Assembly (NCBI GenBank): GCA_017467225.1
Contig: JAFTSR010000215.1
Location: 1 to 6,815 of the forward strand
DNA: 6,815 bases
Source: Clostridia bacterium
GTDB lineage: Bacteria > Bacillota_A > Clostridia > Oscillospirales > CAG-272
Direction: 5' to 3'
The notes under the pieces were generated by a model. The model had not been told where the DNA came from, ran no database searches, and saw only the letters and a program-made list of their open reading frames with translations. A program made the translations under genes and the position numbers. This document shows, piece after piece, positions 1-5,911 of the stretch (position 1 is its first letter; the number at the start of each line of letters is the position of its first letter).

Positions 1-13
1 CGGATCCCTTTTT

Positions 14-89
14 TGGTGACCCATCGGAGAGTCGAACTCCGGACACCATGATTAAAAGTCATGTGCTCTGCCATCTGAGCTAATGGGTC
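14..89 (-). tRNA. tRNA-Lys (anticodon UUU), CCA encoded
   Basis: This is a 76-nt tRNA that decodes AAA/AAG lysine codons. On the minus strand the cloverleaf is complete. It has a 7-bp acceptor stem (GACCCAT with ATGGGTC), a 4-bp D stem (GCTC/GAGC) around an 8-nt loop, and a 5-bp anticodon stem (CATGA/TCATG) around the loop CTTTTAA. The anticodon is therefore TTT. A 5-nt variable region follows, then a 5-bp T stem (CGGAG/CTCCG) with loop TTCGACT, discriminator A, and a genomically encoded CCA. No mismatch is visible in any stem. The gene sits about 17 nt downstream of a consensus promoter of its own, so it need not depend on the protein operon upstream. Only 13 nt remain after it before the window edge, so I cannot tell whether it is a single tRNA or the first of a cluster; no terminator is visible. 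Confidence 0.98.
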
Positions 90-112
90 AAAATATATTC
101 TGCAACTTTGAT

Positions 113-141
113 ATTATATCACGCTTTTTGCGGTTTGTCAA
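113..141 (-). promoter_or_regulatory. Consensus sigma-A promoter for tRNA-Lys
   Basis: On the minus strand a perfect -35 TTGACA (141-136) is separated by 17 bp from a perfect -10 TATAAT (118-113). A TG at 121-120, one base before the -10, makes it an extended -10 as well. The predicted start is near position 106 (a G), which gives a leader of about 17 nt before the tRNA 5' end at 89. Such a full-consensus arrangement fits a strongly expressed stable-RNA gene. Sequence alone supports the elements; the start nucleotide is inferred. Confidence 0.93.
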
Positions 142-144
142 CTG

Positions 145-171
145 TTTTTTGAAATATTTTTGAAATATTTT
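145..171 (-). promoter_or_regulatory. UP-element-like phased A-tracts upstream of the tRNA promoter
   Basis: Directly upstream of the -35 box the minus strand carries three A-tracts centred about 11 bp apart (complements of T runs at 145-150, 157-161 and 168-171). Two of them lie in an 11-bp tandem repeat, AAAATATTTC, at 171-162 and 160-151. The stretch covers roughly -39 to -65 relative to the predicted start, where the RNA polymerase alpha C-terminal domain binds UP elements. Helically phased A-tracts at this place commonly raise stable-RNA transcription. That it works this way here is inference; it could also simply be AT-rich intergenic DNA. Confidence 0.6.
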
Positions 172-176
172 GGTTT

Positions 177-206
177 CAGCGGGAGTGCATGGCAGCGCTC
201 CCGCTG
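177..206 (-). terminator. GC-rich hairpin after pepF, probable terminator or 3' stabiliser
   Basis: A 9-bp perfect inverted repeat, CAGCGGGAG/CTCCCGCTG, encloses a 12-nt loop and begins 19 nt after the pepF stop codon. The position and stability suit the 3' end of the operon transcript. On the minus strand, however, the 3' flank reads AAACCAAAAT and has no U-tract, so it is not a canonical intrinsic terminator for pepF. In the plus direction the flank is ATTTTC, a weak U-tract. The alternatives are a factor-dependent end, a barrier to exonucleases, or an insulator against antisense transcription. Confidence 0.55.
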
Positions 207-225
207 ATTTTCAGAACAGTTCAAA

Positions 226-2022
226 TCAAAATCCCTGCTCAATCAGAGCCTCAAGCTCAGACAGGCTATCGGCAAACACCTTCATTGAGCGGCGGATGGG
301 CTCCGGTGTGGTCAGGTCGACACCTGCGATCTTGAGCTCCTCCAGCGGATAGTCGCTGCCGCCGGTGGACAGGAAGCGCAGATATTCGGACGCGTCACCG
401 CTCTCCAGAATACCGTCCGCGATGGCAACCGCCGAGCAGAAGCCGGTCGCATACTGATACACATAGAATGCGTTGTAGAAGTGCGGAATATACGCCCATT
501 CGATGGCATTCAGCGCATCCAGCGTCACACCGCGCTGGTAATTGGCGTTAATTTTGTGATAGACCGCGCTCATGGACTCGGCCGTCAGCGTCTCACCGCG
601 CTCGTACATTTCGTGCGTTGCCTTTTCAAACTCGGCAAACAGCGTCTGGCGGAAGACGGTAGTACGGAAGCCCTCCAGGAATTTGGTCAAGAGATATGCG
701 CGGCGGCGCGGATCGGTCTCCTTTTTCAAAAGGCAGCGTGTCAAGAGCACCTCATTGACGGTGGAAGCAACCTCCGCGACAAAAATGCGATAGTCGTTAT
801 TGGCGTAGTCCTGCGCCTTGGCGGAGAAGTAGGAATGCATCGCATGACCCATCTCGTGTGCCAGCGTGAACACATCCTCCAGCATATCGGTATAATTCAG
901 AAGCACGTAGGGGTGCACACCGTACACGCCGCAGGAATATGCGCCTGTCGTCTTGCCGGGATTTTCGTACACATCGATCCAGCGGTTGGCAAACGCCTCA
1001 CGCATGACGCGACCGTATTCCTCACCCAAGGGTGCAACCGCCTCCAGCACCATTTCCTTACCGCGCTCAATACCGATATGACTGTCACTCTGCGGGAAGA
1101 GCGGACAGTACAAATCGTACATATGCAGCTCGTCAAGGCCCAGCATGCGGCGACGCAGGTCGGCGTATTTCTCCAGCGTCGGCAGCGCCTCGTGCACCGC
1201 CTCGATCAGAGAATCGTACACCGAAACAGGGATATTGCCGCCGGCCAGTGCCGCGCTGCGCGCACTGTCGTAGCCACGCGTGCTTGCCATAAAGCAATCC
1301 ATTTTGACCGAGCCGCTGTACAGCGCCGCCATGGTATTCTCATACTTCTTGAACTCGCCAAGGTAGGCCTCAAACGCCTCCTTGCGGACGGCGCGATCGG
1401 TCGATTCACGGAACACGCCGTAGCTGCCGTGGGTCAGCGGAACCTCGTTCCCTGCCTCGTCGTGGACGTTCGGGAACTTCATGTCCACGCCCTCCAGCAT
1501 ATCGTAAGCATTCGAAGCCGTGCCGGCGGCATCGGACAGATTGGCCAGCAGCGCCTCGCGCGCCTCGTCCAGAACGTGAGCACCCGAGCGCAGAATATCC
1601 TCCAAAATGTGACGGTAGGGCTGCAGGCAATCTTCAGTCAGCCATGCCTGCATAGTTGCCGCATCAACAGCCAGAATCTCCGGATTGAGGAACGCCGTCT
1701 GCGCCTGCAGCGTCATAAACAAGCGCTGTGCGCGGCCGGTCATGTCCTGGCTGACGCTGTCGCCCTGGTTTTCGGACATCCGCAAAAAGGTATAAACGTA
1801 GACCAGCTCGACCTTCTGCGTCACACCGTAGATAATGTCCAGCGCCTCGCGCAACGACTGTGCACTCTTGCCGATCATCTGTCGGCAGGGCGCGATACGA
1901 TCCAGCGCGGTCGTCGCCTCACTCAAAGCCGCCTCCCAGGCAGCAAGATCGGGGAAAATATCGCCCAAATTCCAGCGATCGCGGATATCAATGTCCTCTC
2001 TTGTTTGAAAATTGTTTGCCAT
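226..2022 (-). CDS. pepF: Oligoendopeptidase F (M3B zinc metallopeptidase)
   Basis: This 598-residue protein is probably a cytoplasmic zinc peptidase that trims short peptides; no signal peptide or membrane segment is seen. The length matches the usual PepF size of about 600. The zinc site HEMGH is at residues 389-393 (His389, catalytic Glu390, His393). The third ligand is probably Glu417 in the AEVAST motif. The substrate-side block HFYNAFYVYQYATGF begins at His514, as expected near the C terminus of M3B enzymes. The N-terminal third (about 1-200) is the helical lobe. The ATG at 2022 is supported by AGAAAGGA 10 nt upstream and by the N terminus, which runs straight into the family's RxxWNLxDIF motif. 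The start lies inside the preceding methyltransferase gene, overlapping by 35 bp. It is the last gene of the apparent operon. The gene looks intact. Substrate range cannot be read from the sequence. Confidence 0.96.
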   Translation of the reverse strand: MANNFQTREDIDIRDRWNLGDIFPDLAAWEAALSEATTALDRIAPCRQMIGKSAQSLREALDIIYGVTQKVELVYVYTFLRMSENQGDSVSQDMTGRAQRLFMTLQAQTAFLNPEILAVDAATMQAWLTEDCLQPYRHILEDILRSGAHVLDEAREALLANLSDAAGTASNAYDMLEGVDMKFPNVHDEAGNEVPLTHGSYGVFRESTDRAVRKEAFEAYLGEFKKYENTMAALYSGSVKMDCFMASTRGYDSARSAALAGGNIPVSVYDSLIEAVHEALPTLEKYADLRRRMLGLDELHMYDLYCPLFPQSDSHIGIERGKEMVLEAVAPLGEEYGRVMREAFANRWIDVYENPGKTTGAYSCGVYGVHPYVLLNYTDMLEDVFTLAHEMGHAMHSYFSAKAQDYANNDYRIFVAEVASTVNEVLLTRCLLKKETDPRRRAYLLTKFLEGFRTTVFRQTLFAEFEKATHEMYERGETLTAESMSAVYHKINANYQRGVTLDALNAIEWAYIPHFYNAFYVYQYATGFCSAVAIADGILESGDASEYLRFLSTGGSDYPLEELKIAGVDLTTPEPIRRSMKVFADSLSELEALIEQGF

Positions 2023-3196
2023 GATGCTCGTTTCCTTTCTTGTGCTCGCGCCGCGCCATATCCTCTCTGGCAGCAGCCGGCTTAAAAAATTGATACAAAT
2101 AGCACGGAATCATACCGTTATACAGCTTGCGGATCTTATCGGCACGGCGGCCGTACAGTCGCTCAAAGCCTTCGTGCGAGGTCAGCACGTAGATCTGCCA
2201 CGGGTCAAAGGATGCAAAATGCCGTCCCATCTCCCGATACAGCGCTTCGACCTCCTCGGGTGTCATCAACCGCTCACCGTAAGGCGGATTGCATAGGATG
2301 GTTCCCCGTCGGTCGGGCTTTTCGATCTGCCGCGCGTCGGCAGAAAAAATATTCAGATATTCCTCAACGCCGGCACGCAGCGCGTTTTCATAGGTCAGAT
2401 CCAAGGCATCCTCATCAAGATCGGAGGCCCACACCTCACATGTACTGTCTGTTTTGATAGCCGCACGCGCCTGTGCCCGAGCCGCCTCCCAAAGAGAAGC
2501 CGGCAAGCGTGCGAACTGCTCAGATGCAAAGCTGCGGTTCAATCCGGGAGCACGGTTCGTCAGAATCATCGCCGCCTCAATGGCGATGGTACCCGAGCCG
2601 CAGAAGGGATCCCAGATCAGCACATCCTCGCGAGGTCTTGCGCTGAGCACCATAGCCGCTGCCAGCGTCTCGCGCAGCGGTGCGGCATTGGCATGCGGAC
2701 GGTAGCCGCGCTTATGCAGCGCAGCACCGGAGGTATCGATCAAAAGCATGGCGCGATCCTTGAGCAAAAAGAACTCGACCGCATAGGTCACGCCGCTGTT
2801 CTGCGGCAGCCATGAAAGACCGTACGCCGCGCCGAGGCGATCAGCCAGCGCCTTATTGACGATCTTCTGACATGCGGGAATGGAGGTCAAGGCACTTTTT
2901 ATGCTGTGACCGCTGATGGGAAAGGCGTCGTTTTTGCCGATCCATTCTTCCCAGGGCAGCGCCTTGGTGCCCTCAAACAGCGTGTCAAAGGTCGGTGCCA
3001 AAAAGTCGCCCATCAGAATAAACACACGCTCAGCGCAGCGCAATCCGATGTTGAGGCGCGGAATATCCGCCTCCTCACCCTCGAAGACAATGCGACCGTC
3101 GATGGTCTCCAGCCGCTTGACGCCCAGCGCGTCCAGCTCCTCGCCCAGCAGTTTTTCAAGGCCGAAAAGGCAAGTTGCCACCATTTTTATTGACAT
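1988..3196 (-). CDS. ypsC: THUMP-domain SAM-dependent RNA methyltransferase (YpsC/RlmL-type)
   Basis: This 402-residue cytoplasmic enzyme is predicted to methylate a guanine base (N2) of 23S rRNA with S-adenosylmethionine, by analogy with the N-terminal half of E. coli RlmL and B. subtilis YpsC. The first 50 or so residues are the ferredoxin-like lead-in (ATCLFGLEKLLGEEL), followed by a THUMP domain to about residue 155. The Rossmann methyltransferase domain follows. It has the SAM loop DPFCGSGT at 196-203, the acidic SAM-ribose position near Asp259/Asp261, and the catalytic motif IV NPPYGER at 303-309. An ATG 24 nt further upstream (3220) is in frame. I chose the ATG at 3196 because AGGAG lies 8 nt before it, because MSIKMVAT aligns with the family start, and because the upstream ATG lacks a ribosome-binding site. 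It follows the ATPase gene by 30 bp. A lysine/arginine/histidine-rich tail of 31 residues (372-402) extends past the usual end and overlaps pepF. The old annotation 'N6-adenine DNA methylase' for this family rests on NPPY and is probably wrong. Confidence 0.94.
   Translation of the reverse strand: MSIKMVATCLFGLEKLLGEELDALGVKRLETIDGRIVFEGEEADIPRLNIGLRCAERVFILMGDFLAPTFDTLFEGTKALPWEEWIGKNDAFPISGHSIKSALTSIPACQKIVNKALADRLGAAYGLSWLPQNSGVTYAVEFFLLKDRAMLLIDTSGAALHKRGYRPHANAAPLRETLAAAMVLSARPREDVLIWDPFCGSGTIAIEAAMILTNRAPGLNRSFASEQFARLPASLWEAARAQARAAIKTDSTCEVWASDLDEDALDLTYENALRAGVEEYLNIFSADARQIEKPDRRGTILCNPPYGERLMTPEEVEALYREMGRHFASFDPWQIYVLTSHEGFERLYGRRADKIRKLYNGMIPCYLYQFFKPAAAREDMARREHKKGNEHHGKQFSNKRGH
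2033..2040 (-). promoter_or_regulatory. Ribosome-binding site of pepF, inside the upstream gene
   Basis: AGAAAGGA on the minus strand ends 10 nt before the pepF ATG. It is embedded in the coding sequence for the C-terminal tail of the methyltransferase, so ribosomes translating that gene pass over it. It supports the chosen pepF start. Confidence 0.75.
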
Positions 3197-3204
3197 ATAT
3201 CTAA

Positions 3205-3209
3205 CTCCT
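3205..3209 (-). promoter_or_regulatory. Ribosome-binding site that decides the methyltransferase start
   Basis: AGGAG (within GAGAGGAG) lies 8 nt before the ATG at 3196. The alternative ATG at 3220 is preceded by GATCGGAC only and lies 6 bp from the stop codon of the previous gene. This site therefore selects the shorter protein and sits in the 30-bp gap between the two genes. Confidence 0.88.
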
Positions 3210-3226
3210 CTCTTTGCCATGTCCGA

Positions 3227-5911
3227 TCAGGCACGGCTGCTGTGGCAGGTCAGGTACAAAATCTGATAATGTGCGGCGGCCTCGTCCAGAATCAGCGCCG
3301 CGCGCGCTGCCGCCTCATCATCCAGATTGACCAGCGGATCGTCCAGCACCAAGAAGGGTGCCTCCCCCTCAAACAGCGCATCCACCAAGGAAAGTCTTGC
3401 GCACAGCGAGATCATATCCCGCCAGCCGGTGCTCATAGCCTCCGGTGTGCGCGAAACGCCTGCACGGCGCAGCTTGACAGAAAAATTGCCGTCCATAGTC
3501 GCGCTGATACTTTCCTCGCCGCACAGCCGCGACAGATATCGCGCAAAGCCTGTTTTCATGCGCTCCAGGTATCTGCCGGAGAACTTTTCCTTGGCCTCCT
3601 TGAGATATTTTTGCGCGGAGAGGATGGTGTCAAGCGATGCGCGCTGCTCATCCAACTTGGCACGCAGCTCGTCCGCCTGATGCTCCAACAGCTCTAACGG
3701 AGCACCCTGGGTCGTATGCATTTCAATCTCGCGGCGGCAGCGTGCGATCTGCCCGTGCAGCGTCTCCTCCCGTGCGGTCAAGGCATCTCGCTGCTCGCGC
3801 ACCATGTCCGCCTCCTGTGCACGGGGCTGCGCATCCACCTCATGTAGGGCTGTGGCATCGATCCCGTTTTGCTGCATAAACTCCTGTATCTCCGCCTTCT
3901 GCTGCCCGCAGCTTTTTTGCAGTCGCAGCACTTGCTCGCGCCGCTCACGCAGCCAGGTCGCCGCACCTGTGGATGGCACGTCGGCGCAGCCCTGCAGAAG
4001 CATTACTCTCTGCTCGCGCAACGTCTGCAATCGTCCACGCACCGAGGTCAGCTGCCGCACCGTTGCTGCCAGTTCCTCCTGCAGCTGTGCATAGCGCGCC
4101 GCCTTTTGCGAGAGCCGTTCGACCTCAAGTGGCGCGTCCTCAACGTCGGGACAAACTCCCCACGCCCACAGCTGACGCAAAAAGGCTTGCTCCTTTTCGG
4201 CGGCTTGTCGCAGCTCATACAAGCGATCATACCACGCCTCCCGAGCGCTTTCGCGCTCGCGTCTCTGCGCCTGCGCCTGCGCACGGTGCGCCTCGTAATC
4301 GTCGAGGGCGTTCTGCGCCGCCTCAACGTCGTCGACCGTCACACCCAGCACCTCGCGGATACGGTCGCAAGCCGCCTGCCATTCACGCTGCAGCCCGGCC
4401 GCCTCGCTCTGATGCTCACGCCGCTCCTGCATCACACTCTCAAGCGCGTCCTGCGCCTCCCGGCACTTGGCAACCTCACGTCGCCACAAGGCAACGCAAA
4501 CAACCGCCGCGCACACGCCCACTGCCAGCACCGCAGCACCGACCAGCGGCTGCACCAAAAGCGCCACAATGCCAAGTGCCAGCCCGATCGCAGCCACCGC
4601 CCAGATACATTTCTTTTTCTTTTCCCTACGGATTTGCAGCTGCGTGACGCGCTGTGCGCCCTCGCGGCACGCACGCTCCAGCTCCCTTGCCCGTCCGTCC
4701 GACTGCTGCTTTTGCATCGGATATTGGGTCAAAAAGCGCTGCAGCCGACGCGCGTCGGGGAACGGAAGCACCTGTTCCTGCGCGTCCGGGGTGCCAAGCA
4801 GCGTTTTCTCCTTGGCCGCCTCACTCTGCAGCTGCAGCTTGGCGCTCTTGGCGCTCTCTGCAACCGTGCGCAGCTGTGAAATATCAACATCATCCGGCGC
4901 GTCGTCATCAAACAGCGCCGCAAGCTCGGCCAGCTCAACGCTTTGCGGATGCTCCGGCGCGCAACGGCTCATCAGCTGCTGCTCAAGAGCGCGGGCCGCT
5001 GCCGTTTCCAGCTCCTCACACGCGATGGCCTGCAGAGTTTGCTCGTCCGGCAATCTGCCGCCAAGGCTTGCCAAGAGCGCTGCGCGCTCGGTCTCACTCT
5101 GCTCCAGCTGCGCCTGCATGCGCTGCCAGGATTGCACCTTGACCTCTCTCTCGCCGCGCGCCCGGTGCTCCTCCTCCCGAAGGAGCAGCTCTGCGCTTTC
5201 CTTCTTGCAGACCTGCAGCGACTGCAGCAGCAGCTCCAGCTGCGCCTCCTCGTCGCCGGCCGCCGCCAGGTGAGAACGGCAGACCTCCATTTGTGTCTGC
5301 AGCTGCGCCAGTGCTTCCTCGTCGTCGGCAATCGCACCGCGGCGACCGCCGCTGACGGTATAATATTTTCTCTGCTTTTCCAAAAGTCCCATCGCATGGT
5401 CGTAGCCTGCGATGTCATCCGTGGCATCCGCCAGGCGATTGAGTTTGGCATGAATGCTCAGATTTCCGTCGCCCTCGTCGGTCGGGCGCTGGGAAATGTA
5501 GGTCGAACGCTCGTAAGCAGCCGCATCCACACCAAACCACGTCTCACCGAGCGTGACATTTGCATCGAGTGGCAGCTCCACGCCGGTGTCAAGGTCGGTC
5601 AGAGAGAGCGTGTCCTCGGACTCCTTGGCACCAAAGGTGCGCTCAATGCGCAAGCGGCGCGACGCGATCTCGACATCCATGCTTCCGCCAAACGTGCCAC
5701 CCTGCCAAGGGGTGTATCTTTTGCGCTCGTTTTCAACCAAGGAACGGCGCGACGAAGTCGGCAGGCCGTACAGCATGGCCTTGATAAACACCGCCAGGCT
5801 GCTCTTTCCCCAGCCGTTGGGGCGCAGCAGCGTATTTTTTCCGTCGGTCAGCGACAGCGAGAACTGCTGCAGCGTACCGAAATTTTCCACGTACAAAGAC
5901 AGAATTTTCAC
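3227..5911 (-). CDS. SbcC/YhaN-like coiled-coil ATPase with membrane hairpin
   Basis: This 894-residue SMC/Rad50-type ATPase is probably the partner of the nuclease encoded just upstream. The N-terminal head begins KILSLYVENFG. It carries a P-loop RPNGWGKS at 30-37 (Lys36) and a Q-loop at STYISQ (Gln141). Two long Arg/Glu/Gln/Ala-rich coiled-coil arms span about 180-430 and 477-790. Between them, after KKKK, lie two hydrophobic helices (435-453 and 456-476) joined by Gln-Pro and followed by WRR. The C-terminal head has the signature MSTGWRD (826-832), Walker B FLVLDD (853-858), the D-loop NLDD, and the switch histidine His890 in the last five residues. No CxxC zinc hook is present. The start is the GTG at 5911: AGGAGG lies 7 nt upstream and the family N terminus begins here. 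The in-frame ATG at 5950 would add 13 residues unlike the family. The GTG overlaps the TGA of the nuclease gene (GTGA), which implies translational coupling. I infer a DNA-processing role; it most resembles B. subtilis YhaN, with SbcC as the more distant relative. Confidence 0.9.
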   Translation of the reverse strand: MKILSLYVENFGTLQQFSLSLTDGKNTLLRPNGWGKSSLAVFIKAMLYGLPTSSRRSLVENERKRYTPWQGGTFGGSMDVEIASRRLRIERTFGAKESEDTLSLTDLDTGVELPLDANVTLGETWFGVDAAAYERSTYISQRPTDEGDGNLSIHAKLNRLADATDDIAGYDHAMGLLEKQRKYYTVSGGRRGAIADDEEALAQLQTQMEVCRSHLAAAGDEEAQLELLLQSLQVCKKESAELLLREEEHRARGEREVKVQSWQRMQAQLEQSETERAALLASLGGRLPDEQTLQAIACEELETAAARALEQQLMSRCAPEHPQSVELAELAALFDDDAPDDVDISQLRTVAESAKSAKLQLQSEAAKEKTLLGTPDAQEQVLPFPDARRLQRFLTQYPMQKQQSDGRARELERACREGAQRVTQLQIRREKKKKCIWAVAAIGLALGIVALLVQPLVGAAVLAVGVCAAVVCVALWRREVAKCREAQDALESVMQERREHQSEAAGLQREWQAACDRIREVLGVTVDDVEAAQNALDDYEAHRAQAQAQRRERESAREAWYDRLYELRQAAEKEQAFLRQLWAWGVCPDVEDAPLEVERLSQKAARYAQLQEELAATVRQLTSVRGRLQTLREQRVMLLQGCADVPSTGAATWLRERREQVLRLQKSCGQQKAEIQEFMQQNGIDATALHEVDAQPRAQEADMVREQRDALTAREETLHGQIARCRREIEMHTTQGAPLELLEHQADELRAKLDEQRASLDTILSAQKYLKEAKEKFSGRYLERMKTGFARYLSRLCGEESISATMDGNFSVKLRRAGVSRTPEAMSTGWRDMISLCARLSLVDALFEGEAPFLVLDDPLVNLDDEAAARAALILDEAAAHYQILYLTCHSSRA

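Noticed and set aside
151..171. 11-bp tandem repeat as a mobile-element or attachment-site remnant near the tRNA
   Set aside because: Only two AT-rich copies lie upstream of the tRNA promoter, there is no integrase, and no copy of the tRNA 3' end appears elsewhere in the window. Promoter A-tracts explain it better.
481..2085. A 534-codon open frame on the plus strand, antisense to pepF
   Set aside because: It is the mirror of a GC-rich coding frame, has no ribosome-binding site or recognisable domain, and is rich in His/Arg/Leu/Gln as expected from a shadow. PepF on the other strand has all its catalytic motifs.
3197..3220. Upstream in-frame ATG for the methyltransferase (adds MAKRGVRY)
   Set aside because: There is no ribosome-binding site before it, and the AGGAG that serves the ATG at 3196 is actually encoded within this extension.
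3973..4647. A Pro/Ala/Arg-rich 224-codon plus-strand frame, possibly a secreted or structural protein
   Set aside because: It is only the antisense of the repetitive coiled-coil codons of the ATPase, and lacks a signal peptide or ribosome-binding site.
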